Assembly (NCBI RefSeq): GCF_002285795.1
Contig: NZ_CP022961.1
Coordinates: 5,770,001 to 5,834,000 of the forward strand
DNA: 64,000 nt
Origin: Plantactinospora sp. KBS50
GTDB lineage: Bacteria > Actinomycetota > Actinomycetes > Mycobacteriales > Micromonosporaceae
Direction: 5' to 3'
Shown here: positions 28,679-37,400 of the stretch, one piece after another
Position numbering within the stretch: position 1 is the first letter of the stretch
Layout: each line of letters begins with the position of its first letter
Position numbers and translations under genes: made by a program
The notes under the pieces: model-generated
The model's input: only the letters and a program-made list of their open reading frames with translations
Told to the model about the DNA's origin: nothing
Databases searched by the model: none

Positions 28679-30388
28679 ATGACGGCGGAGACCCACGAGC
28701 TCGACGAACTGCGTGAGCAGGCCACGGCCTGGCTGGCCGAGGATCCCGACCCGGCCGGCCGGGCCGAGTTGCGGCGGCTGGTCGCCGCGCTGCCGGGCAG
28801 CCGGGCCGAGTTGGCCGACCGGTTCGCCGGGCCGCTGACCTTCGGCACCGCCGGCCTGCGTGGGCCGCTGCGCGCCGGCCCGAACGGGATGAACCTCACC
28901 GTCGTCACCCGGGCCGCGGCCGGGCTGGTCGGCTGGCTCGCCGGCCACGGCGCCGGCGGACCCCTGGTGATCGGGTACGACGCCCGGCACGGCTCCCGGG
29001 AGTTCGCCGAGCGCACCGCCCGGGTGGCCACCGGCGCCGGCCGCGCGGCGCTGCTGCTGCCCCGGCCGCTGCCCACCCCGGTACTGGCGTACGCGGTCCG
29101 GGCGCTGCACGGCTCCGCCGGGGTGATGGTCACGGCCAGCCACAACCCGCCGCGGGACAACGGCTACAAGGTCTACCTCGGCGCGGAACTGGGCGGGTCG
29201 CGGGGTGCCGGCGCGCAGATCGTGCCGCCGGTCGACGCCGAGATCGAGGCCGCCATCCGCGCGGTCGGGCCGCTGGCCGAGGTCCCGCTCGGCGGGCCGG
29301 GCGAGGTGCTCGACGAGCGGGTCGTCACGAACTACGTCGAACTGGCCGCCGCCGTGGTGGCGCCGGGCGGCCCGCGCGAACTCGCGGTGGCGTACACCCC
29401 GCTGCACGGGGTGGGCGGCCCGGTGCTGGCCGCGGCGTTCCGCGCCGCCGGGTTCGGCGCCCCCGCCGTGGTGGCCGAGCAGGCCGAGCCGGATCCGGAG
29501 TTCCCGACCGTGGCGTTCCCCAACCCGGAGGAACCCGGCGCGACCGACCTGCTGGTGGCGCTGGCCGGGGCGACCGGGGCCGACATCGCGATCGCCAACG
29601 ATCCGGACGCGGACCGGTGCGCCGTGGCGATCCCGGTCCCCGACGGTCCGGCCGACGCGCCGGCCGGCGACGCGCCGGCTCCCCGGCGCTGGCGGATGCT
29701 GCGCGGCGACGAGGTCGGCGCGCTGCTGGCCGACCACCTGATGCGGCGCGGCAACCGCGGGCTCTACGCCACCACCATCGTCTCCTCGGCGCTGTTGCGG
29801 GCCATCTGCACCGGCCGGGACCTGCCCTACGACGAGACGCTCACCGGATTCAAGTGGATCGTCCGGGCCGGTGGCGCCGCGGCGGCCCCGCTGGTGTACG
29901 GCTACGAGGAGGCGCTGGGCTACTGCGTGGCGCCGGACCTGGTCCGGGACAAGGACGGCATCACGGCCGCGCTGCTGGTGGCCGAGCTGGCCGCCGGGCT
30001 GCGGGCCGAGGGACGCGGCCTGGCCGACCGGCTGGACGAGTTGGCTGCCGAGTTCGGGGTGCACCAGACCGACCAGCTCTCGATCCGGGTGGACGACCTG
30101 CGGGAGATCGCCGACATGATGGCCCGGCTCCGCGCGGCCACCCCGGCCGGCCTGCTCGGCGAGCCGATCACCGCCGTGGAGGACCTGCTACCCGGCGCCG
30201 ACGTGCTGATCATGCGTACCCCGACCGCCCGGGTGGTGGTCCGGCCCTCCGGCACCGAGCCGAAGCTCAAGGCGTACCTGGAGGTGGTCGCCCCGGTGGT
30301 GGACGGTGACGTGCCGGCGGCCCGGTCCCGGGCGGTGGCCGCGCTCGGCCGGCTCCGGGCGGACGTCGCCGCCGCACTGCGTCGCTGA
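28679..30388 (+). CDS. pmmB: Phosphohexomutase (phosphoglucomutase/phosphomannomutase)
   Basis: A 569-aa alpha-D-phosphohexomutase. Phosphoserine loop TASHNPPRDNGYKVY (Ser154), metal-binding loop DPDADRCAV, sugar-binding loop GYEEALGYCV and phosphate-binding RPSGTEPKLKAY are all intact. The length and the GTAGLRGPL N-terminal block match the PmmB/PGM2-like branch, which in several organisms acts on pentose-1-phosphates (deoxyribose-1-P to deoxyribose-5-P) as well as hexoses. That would connect DeoA with DeoC. The stop codon lies in the first unit of a tandem repeat. Confidence 0.92.
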   Translation: MTAETHELDELREQATAWLAEDPDPAGRAELRRLVAALPGSRAELADRFAGPLTFGTAGLRGPLRAGPNGMNLTVVTRAAAGLVGWLAGHGAGGPLVIGYDARHGSREFAERTARVATGAGRAALLLPRPLPTPVLAYAVRALHGSAGVMVTASHNPPRDNGYKVYLGAELGGSRGAGAQIVPPVDAEIEAAIRAVGPLAEVPLGGPGEVLDERVVTNYVELAAAVVAPGGPRELAVAYTPLHGVGGPVLAAAFRAAGFGAPAVVAEQAEPDPEFPTVAFPNPEEPGATDLLVALAGATGADIAIANDPDADRCAVAIPVPDGPADAPAGDAPAPRRWRMLRGDEVGALLADHLMRRGNRGLYATTIVSSALLRAICTGRDLPYDETLTGFKWIVRAGGAAAAPLVYGYEEALGYCVAPDLVRDKDGITAALLVAELAAGLRAEGRGLADRLDELAAEFGVHQTDQLSIRVDDLREIADMMARLRAATPAGLLGEPITAVEDLLPGADVLIMRTPTARVVVRPSGTEPKLKAYLEVVAPVVDGDVPAARSRAVAALGRLRADVAAALRR

Positions 30389-30480
30389 CCCGTCAGCCCG
30401 GGTGCATCAGTGACCCGTCAGCCCGGGTGCGTCGCTGACCCGTCAGGCCCGGACGCGTCGCTGACCCGTCAGGCCCGGGT
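30379..30480. repeat. Four 25-26-bp tandem repeats joining two convergent gene ends
   Basis: Units at 30379-30403, 30404-30428, 30429-30454 and 30455-30480 share the core CTGACCCGTCAG. The first unit contains the pmmB stop codon and the last contains the stop of the GPP34 gene on the other strand. Confidence 0.9.
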
Positions 30481-31149
30481 GCCCAGGGCGGCGTCGATGG
30501 CCCGGGTCAGCGCCTCGACGACCAGCGCCACCGACGGGCGCACGTTCGAGTCGTCCAGGCTTCCCCCGCCGCCGAAGCCGGCGCCCGCGCCGATCTCCGC
30601 CAGCCGCTGCCGCACCTCGGCGGCCTCCCGGCCGGCCAGCCCCAGCCGGGGCTCCATCCGGATCGCCGCCACCAGCGTGGCCAGCGCCGCCGTACGCTCG
30701 TCCGGCGTCGCCGAGCCGGTGAGCGCGTCGGCAAGCCGGCCCCGGATGCCGGCCTCCACCGAGGGATCGACCGCCGGATAGCGGTGCACGTGCACGAAGC
30801 CGCCCATGGCGGTCTCGTCCACGTCCCGCATGACCCCGCGCCCGCACAGGTCGGCCAGGGCCCGGTCCCGCAGCCCGTGCCGCAGCCGCTGCACCCAGGA
30901 GGCCGGGGTGTGCGGGGTGTCCGCGGCCACCCGGGCGAGCACCTGATCGGCGATCGGTTCCCCGGTCGGGGTCGGGTCGGTCACCACGATGGAACCGTCG
31001 TCGAAGGCGATCCGGTTCGCCAACGCCAGGTCGACCAGGACCGCCGCCGCCATCCCCAGATCGAGCCCGATACGCGAGCCAAGCGCCTTGCCGGACTTGT
31101 CGTCGTACGCGAGTAGCAGCAGTTCCTCAGCCAGGGCCGTGGTGGTCAT
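30469..31149 (-). CDS. GPP34 family phosphoprotein (GOLPH3-like)
   Basis: A 226-aa GPP34 protein beginning MTTTALAEELLLLAYDDKSGK. The family hallmark is this Leu-rich start followed by GSRIGLDLGMAAAVLVDLAL. Eukaryotic GOLPH3 binds phosphatidylinositol-4-phosphate on Golgi membranes; bacterial copies, common in actinomycetes, have no established role. Minus-strand TATGTT (31162-31157) lies 7 bases before the ATG, so the transcript is probably leaderless. The C-terminus contains a Gly-rich loop (GAGAGFGGGGSLDDSN). Confidence 0.82.
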   Translation of the reverse strand: MTTTALAEELLLLAYDDKSGKALGSRIGLDLGMAAAVLVDLALANRIAFDDGSIVVTDPTPTGEPIADQVLARVAADTPHTPASWVQRLRHGLRDRALADLCGRGVMRDVDETAMGGFVHVHRYPAVDPSVEAGIRGRLADALTGSATPDERTAALATLVAAIRMEPRLGLAGREAAEVRQRLAEIGAGAGFGGGGSLDDSNVRPSVALVVEALTRAIDAALGTRA

Positions 31150-31325
31150 GGGGAAGAACATAGTCCAGGAGCGCCCTGCCGGCCGCTCGACGCAGCCGCG
31201 CCCCCGGCGCACCGCGCCGGCGGGAGTGCCGGCGGGCGTGCCGGCGCCGCCACCCGCCCGGCGCCGCCAGCGTGCCGGCGCCGCCGGGTCGTCACCCCGG
31301 CGCCGCCGCGTCGTAGGGTGTCCCG

Positions 31326-31817
31326 GTGCGCGCCATCATCGCCACCCTCGGCTACGTGCTGTCCGGCGACCGCCGCCAGGTGCTGCTGCTGCGGCGCGAC
31401 CGGCGCCCCGACGACCTGCACTGGGGCTACCACAACGGGCTGGGCGGCAAGCTCGAACCGGGCGAGGACGTGGTCGCCGGGATGCGGCGCGAGATCCGCG
31501 AGGAGTCGGGGCTGGAGGCCCGGACGGTCGAACTCGCCGGCACGATCTCCTGGCCGGGTTTCGGGCGCGACGGGGAGAACTGGTTCGGCTTCCTGTTCCG
31601 GATTCCGGACTGGTCGGGCGAGCCGTACCGGGAGTGCCCGGAGGGCACCCTGGTCTGGACCGACCTGGCCGACGTGCTGGCCGGCCGGGTGTCGATGTGG
31701 CCGAGCGACAGGCACTTCCTGCCGCTGGTCTTCGCCGAGCGGCCGGCCGTGTTCCACGGCGTCATGCCGTTCGCCGACCGCGTGGCGCTCGACTGGCGGT
31801 ACAGCCTGACCGACTGA
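31326..31817 (+). CDS. NUDIX hydrolase (MutT-like)
   Basis: A 163-aa NUDIX protein. The Nudix box GGKLEPGEDVVAGMRREIRE followed by ESG is complete (residues about 38-60), with the metal-binding REIREE glutamates present. The N-terminus VRAIIATLGYVLSGDRRQVL and the HWGYHNGLGGKLE entry fit MutT/8-oxo-dGTPase-like proteins, which remove oxidised or unwanted nucleotides. GTG 31326. The substrate cannot be read from sequence. Confidence 0.88.
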   Translation: MRAIIATLGYVLSGDRRQVLLLRRDRRPDDLHWGYHNGLGGKLEPGEDVVAGMRREIREESGLEARTVELAGTISWPGFGRDGENWFGFLFRIPDWSGEPYRECPEGTLVWTDLADVLAGRVSMWPSDRHFLPLVFAERPAVFHGVMPFADRVALDWRYSLTD

Positions 31818-31920
31818 CCCGGCCGGGCCGCCGACGGCGCCGACAGCGCCGCCGGACCGGACCGCCGGACCGGGTCGCCGGGCGGGCCGGACGGCTCGGC
31901 CGGCGGGTGGCGCGTGCGGG

Positions 31921-32553
31921 TCAGAACCGCGGCATGCCGCCGAACTGGCGGTCGCCGGCGTCCCCGAGCCCGGGCACGATGAAGCGGCGGTCGTTCAGCC
32001 GCTCGTCGACGGCCGCGGTGACCATCCGCAGCGGCAGGCCGGACCGCTCCAGCCGCTCGATGCCGGCCGGGGCAGCCAGCACGCACAGCACGGTGATCTC
32101 GGTGCAGCCCCGCTCTGCCAGCAGCCGGCAGCAGTGCTCCAGCGAGCCGCCGGTGGCCACCATCGGGTCCAGCACCAGCACGGGGATGCCGGCCAGCTCG
32201 ACGGGCAGCGACTCCATGTAGGCCCGCGGCTCGAACGTCTCCTCGTCCCGGGCCAGTCCCACGAAGCCCATGGACGACTCGGGCAGCAGGCCGAGGGCCG
32301 CGTCGGCCATCCCGAGCCCGGCCCGCAGCACCGGCACCAGCAGCGGCGGGTTGGCCAGCCGGAACCCGTCGGTGGGCGCCACCGGCGTGCTCACCGGGTA
32401 GCGCTCCAGCGGGAACGACCGCGCCGCCTCGTACACCAGCATGGTGGTCAGTTCGTGCAGCGCGGCCCGGAAGGCCGCCGAGTCCGTCCGGGCGTCCCGC
32501 ATCGCGGTGAGCCGCGACTGGGCGAGCGGATGGTCAACAACGAGTACGTCCAC
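31921..32553 (-). CDS. upp: Uracil phosphoribosyltransferase
   Basis: A 210-aa enzyme making UMP from uracil and PRPP. PRPP-binding loop [17 protein letters not shown], the N-terminal [16 protein letters not shown], the [20 protein letters not shown] block and the C-terminal uracil flag [11 protein letters not shown] are all conserved. It recovers the uracil released by pyrimidine nucleoside phosphorolysis (DeoA, 58206-59486). It is divergent from deoC with a 130-base shared control region carrying a CRP-like palindrome. Confidence 0.95.
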   Translation of the reverse strand: MDVLVVDHPLAQSRLTAMRDARTDSAAFRAALHELTTMLVYEAARSFPLERYPVSTPVAPTDGFRLANPPLLVPVLRAGLGMADAALGLLPESSMGFVGLARDEETFEPRAYMESLPVELAGIPVLVLDPMVATGGSLEHCCRLLAERGCTEITVLCVLAAPAGIERLERSGLPLRMVTAAVDERLNDRRFIVPGLGDAGDRQFGGMPRF

Positions 32554-32637
32554 GACCGCTCAACCTACGCCACGGGCCGGATCCGGCCGATCCCCTCTCC
32601 CCGGGCCGGGCCGTCCGGTGCCGCCGGACCGGCCCTA

Positions 32638-32653
32638 CGTGATCAAGATCACG
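32638..32653. promoter_or_regulatory. CRP/FNR-like palindrome between upp and deoC
   Basis: CGTGATCAAGATCACG is a perfect 16-bp palindrome; it fits the CRP core GTGA-N6-TCAC. It lies 85 bases before upp and 31 bases before deoC. A -10-like TAGACT (32670-32675) lies 8 bases before the deoC ATG, so deoC may be leaderless and the palindrome would sit upstream of its -10. Confidence 0.5.
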
Positions 32654-32683
32654 GTACGCGCCGACTGCGTAGACTCTGCAACC

Positions 32684-33670
32684 ATGACGGCGACAACGAT
32701 CTCGGGCCGGGCGGACCTGTCCGAGCTGGGGCGATCCGAGGTGACCCTGAGGACGTTCCTGCACGGCCTGCCCGGCGTGGACCAGGTCGGGGCGGAAGCG
32801 CGGGCGGCCATGCTCGGCACCCGCTCGATCAAGACCTCGGCGAAGGCGTGGGCCATCGACCTCGCGATCCGGATGGTCGACCTCACCACCCTGGAGGGCG
32901 CGGACACCCCCGGCAAGGTGCGGGCGCTGTCCGCGAAGGCGCTCCGGCCGGACCCGGCCGACCCGACCTGCCCGCACGTGGGCGCCGTCTGCGTCTATCC
33001 GGCCATGGTCCGGTACGCCGCCGAGGTCCTGCGCGGCGGCGGCACCCCGGCGCCCGGCGGCGAGCCGGGGGTGCACCTGGCCAGCGTGGCCACCGCCTTC
33101 CCGTCCGGCCAGGCGCCGCTGGCCGTCAAGATCGCCGACACCGAGGCGGCCGTGGCCGCCGGGGCCGACGAGATCGACATGGTGATCAACCGGGGCGCGT
33201 TCCTCGCCGGCCGGTACGGCGAGGTGTACGAGGAGATCGTGGCCACCAGGCAGGCGTGCGGGGACGCCCACCTCAAGGTGATCCTGGAGACCGGCGAGCT
33301 GGCCACCTACGACAACGTCCGCCGGGCCTCCTGGCTGGCCATGCTCGCGGGCGGGGACTTCATCAAGACCTCCACCGGCAAGGTTCCGGTGGCGGCCACC
33401 CCGCCGGTGACCCTGATCATGCTGGAAGCGGTCCGGGACTTCCGCGCGGCCACCGGCCGGCAGGTCGGGGTGAAGCCGGCCGGCGGCATCCGGACCACCA
33501 AGGACGCGATCAAGTACCTGGTCATGGTGAACGAGACCGCCGGCGCGGACTGGCTGCACCCGGACTGGTTCCGGTTCGGCGCCTCGTCGCTGCTCAACGA
33601 CCTGCTGATGCAGCGCACCAAGCTGACCACCGGTGTCTACGCCGGCCCCGACTACTTCACCCTGGACTGA
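32684..33670 (+). CDS. deoC: Deoxyribose-phosphate aldolase
   Basis: A 328-aa class I aldolase that splits 2-deoxyribose-5-phosphate into glyceraldehyde-3-phosphate and acetaldehyde. The Schiff-base lysine segment is GGDFIKTSTGKV and the second active lysine is in VGVKPAGGIRTTKDA. ATG 32684 (MTATTISGRADLSEL) is chosen; upstream frame sequence crosses into upp and is not conserved. At 328 aa it is of the longer DeoC type. The following aldehyde dehydrogenase starts 5 bases downstream and could oxidise the acetaldehyde to acetate. Confidence 0.93.
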   Translation: MTATTISGRADLSELGRSEVTLRTFLHGLPGVDQVGAEARAAMLGTRSIKTSAKAWAIDLAIRMVDLTTLEGADTPGKVRALSAKALRPDPADPTCPHVGAVCVYPAMVRYAAEVLRGGGTPAPGGEPGVHLASVATAFPSGQAPLAVKIADTEAAVAAGADEIDMVINRGAFLAGRYGEVYEEIVATRQACGDAHLKVILETGELATYDNVRRASWLAMLAGGDFIKTSTGKVPVAATPPVTLIMLEAVRDFRAATGRQVGVKPAGGIRTTKDAIKYLVMVNETAGADWLHPDWFRFGASSLLNDLLMQRTKLTTGVYAGPDYFTLD

Positions 33671-33675
33671 TCATC

Positions 33676-35139
33676 ATGGGCCCGTTCGAGTACGCCCCCG
33701 CCCCCGAGTCCCGCGCGATCGTCGACCTGAAGCCCTCGTACGGCCTGTTCGTCGACGGCGAGTTCGTGGATCCGGGCGACGGCGGCGGTTTCAAGTCGAT
33801 CAACCCGGCCTCCGAGGAGGTCCTCGCCGAGGTCGCCGAGGCCGGCCCGCGGGACGTCGACCGGGCGGTCGCCGCCGCCCGGACCGCGTACGAGCGGGTC
33901 TGGGGGCCGATGCCCGGCCGGGACCGCGCGAAGTACCTCTACCGGATCGCCCGGATCATCCAGGAACGCTCCCGCGAGCTGGCCGTGCTGGAGTCGCTGG
34001 ACAACGGCAAGCCCATCCGCGAGTCCCGCGACGTCGACCTCCCGCTGGTCGCCGCGCACTTCTTCTACTACGCCGGCTGGGCCGACAAGCTGCGCTACGC
34101 CGGGTTCGGCCGGGGGCCGGCGGGCCGGGACGGCGACGCCGACCCGCGACCGCTCGGCGTGGCCGGACAGGTCATCCCGTGGAACTTCCCGCTGCTCATG
34201 CTGGCCTGGAAGATCGCGCCCGCGCTGGCCGCCGGCAACACGGTGGTGCTCAAGCCGGCCGAGACCACCCCGCTGAGCGCGCTGCTGTTCGCCGAGATCT
34301 GCCAGCAGGCCGACCTGCCGCCGGGCGTGGTGAACATCGTGACCGGCGCCGGCGACACCGGCCGCGCCCTGGTCGAGCACGCCGGCATCGACAAGGTCGC
34401 GTTCACCGGCTCGACCGAGGTGGGGCGGCAGATCGCCCGCTCGGTGGCCGGCACCGGCAGGAAGCTCACCCTCGAACTGGGCGGCAAGGCGGCGAACATC
34501 GTCTTCGACGACGCCCCGGTCGACCAGGCCGTCGAGGGCATCGTGAACGGCATCTTCTTCAACCAGGGCCACGTCTGCTGCGCCGGCTCCCGGCTGCTGG
34601 TGCAGGAATCGGTGTACGACGAGGTGCTCGGCGCGCTCAAGCGCCGGATGACCCGGCTGCGCGTGGGCGACCCGCTGGACAAGAACACCGACATCGGGGC
34701 GATCAACAGCGCCGCGCAACTGGACCGGATCCGCGAGCTGTCGCAGGTGGGCGCGGCCGAGGGCGCGCAGCGCTGGTCGCCGCCGTGCGAGCTGCCCGAC
34801 CGGGGCTTCTGGTTCGCGCCAACGGTCTTCACCGGGGTGACCCAGGCGCACCGGATCGCCCGGGAGGAGATCTTCGGCCCGGTGCTGTCCGTGCTGACCT
34901 TCCGGACCCCGGCCGAGGCGATCGAAAAGGCCAACAACACGCCGTACGGGCTGTCCGCCGGGATCTGGACCGACAAGGGGTCCCGGATCCTGTGGCTGGC
35001 CGACCGGCTGCGCGCCGGGGTGGTCTGGGCCAACACGTTCAACAAATTCGATCCGACCTCGCCGTTCGGCGGCTACAAGGAGTCGGGCTACGGCCGCGAG
35101 GGCGGCCGGCACGGGCTGGAGGCGTACCTCGATGTCTAA
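33676..35139 (+). CDS. Aldehyde dehydrogenase (NAD(P)+), deoC-linked
   Basis: A complete 487-aa ALDH: VIPWNFPLLMLAWKIAPAL (cofactor region), FTGSTEVGRQI, catalytic Glu in LELGGKAANIV, catalytic Cys in NQGHVCCAGSR, and the late EEIFGPVLSVLTF and SPFGGYKESGYGREGG motifs. It follows deoC by 5 bases, so the acetaldehyde made by DeoC is a reasonable substrate, though the broad family prevents certainty. Its stop overlaps the start of the second, half-size ALDH gene by 8 bases, so both are translated from one transcript. Confidence 0.92.
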   Translation: MGPFEYAPAPESRAIVDLKPSYGLFVDGEFVDPGDGGGFKSINPASEEVLAEVAEAGPRDVDRAVAAARTAYERVWGPMPGRDRAKYLYRIARIIQERSRELAVLESLDNGKPIRESRDVDLPLVAAHFFYYAGWADKLRYAGFGRGPAGRDGDADPRPLGVAGQVIPWNFPLLMLAWKIAPALAAGNTVVLKPAETTPLSALLFAEICQQADLPPGVVNIVTGAGDTGRALVEHAGIDKVAFTGSTEVGRQIARSVAGTGRKLTLELGGKAANIVFDDAPVDQAVEGIVNGIFFNQGHVCCAGSRLLVQESVYDEVLGALKRRMTRLRVGDPLDKNTDIGAINSAAQLDRIRELSQVGAAEGAQRWSPPCELPDRGFWFAPTVFTGVTQAHRIAREEIFGPVLSVLTFRTPAEAIEKANNTPYGLSAGIWTDKGSRILWLADRLRAGVVWANTFNKFDPTSPFGGYKESGYGREGGRHGLEAYLDV

Positions 35140-35974
35140 GGGTTCCCCGTCGCCGGCACGGGTCGCGGTGCGCAAGACGTACAAGCTCTTCATCGGCGGG
35201 AAGTTCCCGCGCAGCGAGTCGGGACGGTCGTATCTCGTGGCGGACACGAACGTGGCACTGGCATCCCGCAAGGACGTCCGGGACGCGGTGCTCGCCGCTC
35301 GGGCCGCGGTCAAGGGCTGGTCCGGCGCCACCGCGTACAACCGGGGGCAGATCCTGTACCGGGTGGCCGAGATGCTGGAGGGCCGGCGCGACCAGTTCGT
35401 CGGGCTCGGCGTACCGGCCGACGAGGTGGACGCGGCGATCGACCGCTGGGTCTGGTACGCCGGCTGGTCGGACAAGCTCGCCCAGGTCTACGGCGGCGCG
35501 AACCCGGTGGCCGGGCCGTACTTCAACCTGTCGGCTCCGGAGCCGAGCGGCGTGGTGGGGGTGGTGGCGCCGGCCGAGCCCAGCCTGCTCGGCCTGGTCA
35601 GCGTGATCGCGCCGGCCATCGTGGCCGGCAACACCGTGGTGGTGCTGGTCGGCGAGTCGGCGCCGCTGCCCGCGGTGACCCTCGCCGAGGTGCTGGCCAC
35701 CTCCGACCTGCCGGGCGGGGTGGTGAACCTGCTCACCGGCCGACCGGCCGAGACCGCGCCCTGGCTGGCCGGGCACATGGACGTGAACGCGCTGGACCTG
35801 GCCGGCGCGGTCGATCCCGACCTGGCGGCGGACCTGGAGATCCGGGCGGCGGAGAACCTCAAGCGGGTGCTGCGGCCGGTGCCGGCCGGCCACGACTGGT
35901 ACGCCGATCCGGGGATCACCCGGATGACGGCGCTGCTGGAGACGAAGACGGTCTGGCATCCCAAGGGCCAGTAG
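35132..35974 (+). CDS. Half-size aldehyde dehydrogenase lacking catalytic residues
   Basis: A 280-aa ALDH-like protein covering the N-terminal half of the fold: KTYKLFIGGKFPRSESGRSY, the helix region, VVAPAEPSLLGLVSVIAPAI in place of the PWNFP segment, and LPGGVVNLLTGRP. It then ends with a short tail, with no ELGG glutamate and no catalytic cysteine. The usual Rossmann proline and asparagine are also missing. It cannot be an active ALDH by itself. Tight coupling to the full-length ALDH suggests a structural or regulatory partner. There is no sign of decay: the frame is clean, codon use is normal and the C-terminus is orderly. Confidence 0.8.
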   Translation: MSKGSPSPARVAVRKTYKLFIGGKFPRSESGRSYLVADTNVALASRKDVRDAVLAARAAVKGWSGATAYNRGQILYRVAEMLEGRRDQFVGLGVPADEVDAAIDRWVWYAGWSDKLAQVYGGANPVAGPYFNLSAPEPSGVVGVVAPAEPSLLGLVSVIAPAIVAGNTVVVLVGESAPLPAVTLAEVLATSDLPGGVVNLLTGRPAETAPWLAGHMDVNALDLAGAVDPDLAADLEIRAAENLKRVLRPVPAGHDWYADPGITRMTALLETKTVWHPKGQ

Positions 35975-36000
35975 CGCCGGCCCACGCCTTCAGTCCTTCT

Positions 36001-36015
36001 ACTACGACGGGTAGT
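36001..36015. promoter_or_regulatory. BlaI/MecI-type operator before the regulator gene
   Basis: ACTACGACGGGTAGT: perfect inverted repeat ACTAC-N5-GTAGT ending 10 bases before the GTG of the BlaI-like gene. CTAC/GTAG half-sites are typical of the BlaI/MecI family. Confidence 0.6.
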
Positions 36016-36024
36016 CTCGGCTCC

Positions 36025-36441
36025 GTGGTGCGGCTTGGTGATCTTGAGCGTGCGGTGATGGACGTGCTCTGGGACCGCAGTCCCGAGGAGGGCGCCCGGC
36101 TGACCGTGCGCGAGGTCGCCGAGGCGCTGACCGCGCGCGAGTTGGCGTACACCACCGTGATGACCGTGCTGGACCGGCTGGCCGGCAAGGGCATGGTGCA
36201 GCGGCAGCGCGCAGGCCGGGCGTGGAGCTACCGGCCCGCGGCCAGCCGCGAGGCGTACATCGCGCAGCTCATGCTGGACGCGCTGGACCTGGCCGGCGAG
36301 GCCGCGCCGGGGCAGCGCGGCGGCGCCGACCGGCTCGGCCGGGGCGCGGCGCTGGTCCGGTTCGCCCGCTCGGTGACCGGATCCGAGGCCGAGATCCTCC
36401 GGGCGGCCCTCACCGACCAGGCCGCGGACCGGAACGACTGA
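36025..36441 (+). CDS. BlaI/MecI/CopY family transcriptional repressor
   Basis: A 138-aa winged-helix protein: VRLGDLERAVMDVLWDRSP at the N-terminus, LAYTTVMTVLDRLAGKGMVQRQ recognition and wing, and the C-terminal dimerisation helices with the AYIAQLMLDAL region where BlaR-type proteases cut homologues. GTG 36025. The M56 peptidase gene follows 2 bases after its stop, the classic BlaI-BlaR pairing. The ACTAC-N5-GTAGT dyad just upstream suggests autorepression, and a related dyad stands before cydA. Confidence 0.9.
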   Translation: MVRLGDLERAVMDVLWDRSPEEGARLTVREVAEALTARELAYTTVMTVLDRLAGKGMVQRQRAGRAWSYRPAASREAYIAQLMLDALDLAGEAAPGQRGGADRLGRGAALVRFARSVTGSEAEILRAALTDQAADRND

Positions 36442-36443
36442 GC

Positions 36444-37349
36444 ATGGCCGCCGCCGCACACTTCGCCGGGATCGCGCTGGCCTGCTACGTCGCCGCGGGC
36501 GGGCTGAGCCGCGCGGCGTGGGTGGCGCGCAGCCCGCGGGTGGCGATCCTCTGCTGGCAGGCGATCGGGCTCGCCGTCGGGCTCGCCGCGATCGGCCTGC
36601 CCATCGCCGTGGGTCTGGCGCCCTACCGGCGCGGCACCGGCCGGGCCCTGCTGGCGCTGGCGGGCGATCTGGTGGACGGCCGGCTGCCGGCCGGACTCAC
36701 CGTGCCGCGTCTCGGGCTGGTCGGCGTGGGCGTCGGGATCGCCGCCGTGCTGCTCGGTTCGACCGCGCGCAGCGTGCTGGCCGCCGGCCGGGTCCGGCGC
36801 CGGCACCGCCAACTGCTCAACCTGGTGGCCCGGGACGATCCGGCGGCCCCGGGCGCGCTGGTGCTGGACCATCCGAGTGCGGCCGCGTACTGCCTGCCCG
36901 GCGTCCGGCCGCGGGTGGTGGTCAGCGCCGGCGCGCTGAGCCTGCTGGACCGGGCCGAACTGGCCGCGGTGCTCAGCCACGAACGGGCGCACGCCGACGA
37001 ACGGCACGACCTGGTGTTGCTTCCCTTCACCGCGCTGTGCGAGGCGCTGCCCTGGGTGCGCTGGGTGCACCGGGCCCGGCACCGGGTGGCGCTGCTGGTC
37101 GAGATGCGCGCCGACGACCGCGCCCGGCGCCAGCACACCGCCGGGCCGCTGGCCAACGCGCTGCTGCGGTTCGCCACGGCGGGACCGCGCAGCGCCCCGG
37201 CCGGCGCTCTCGGCCTGGCCGACCGGGACCTGGACGCCCGGTTGGCCCGGCTGCTGGTGACCGGCCGGCCGCCGGTGCTGCGCCGCGCCCTCTCACTCGG
37301 CGCCGCCGGCGCCCTGCTGCTGGCCCCGGTCTGCCTCTTCCTGAGCTGA
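36444..37349 (+). CDS. M56 family metallopeptidase (BlaR1/MecR1-like)
   Basis: A 301-aa membrane protein with helices at the N-terminus (AAHFAGIALACYVAAGG; ILCWQAIGLAVGLAAIGLP), one near residues 90-110, and one at the C-terminus. The zinc-protease motif is HERAH in LSHERAHADERHD, followed by a late Glu region (LLVEMRADDRARRQ). There is no C-terminal penicillin-binding sensor domain as in BlaR1, so it is the short M56 type common in actinomycetes. It probably relieves repression by the BlaI-like partner by proteolysis; the signal is unknown. Confidence 0.87.
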   Translation: MAAAAHFAGIALACYVAAGGLSRAAWVARSPRVAILCWQAIGLAVGLAAIGLPIAVGLAPYRRGTGRALLALAGDLVDGRLPAGLTVPRLGLVGVGVGIAAVLLGSTARSVLAAGRVRRRHRQLLNLVARDDPAAPGALVLDHPSAAAYCLPGVRPRVVVSAGALSLLDRAELAAVLSHERAHADERHDLVLLPFTALCEALPWVRWVHRARHRVALLVEMRADDRARRQHTAGPLANALLRFATAGPRSAPAGALGLADRDLDARLARLLVTGRPPVLRRALSLGAAGALLLAPVCLFLS

Positions 37350-37400
37350 TCCGCCCGACGCCTCCCGTGTTCCACCGCCCTCCCCGAGGCCGACCCGAAT

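Noticed and set aside
30379-30480. CRISPR array
   Set aside because: The units are directly adjacent without unique spacers, and no cas genes are in the window; the same applies to the arrays at 44329, 48571 and 56212.
32134-35139. A 1001-aa open frame running from upp through deoC into the aldehyde dehydrogenase
   Set aside because: Only its last 487 codons are the ALDH; the first part is the out-of-frame shadow of upp and deoC, and deoC with a perfect active site occupies that region in another frame.
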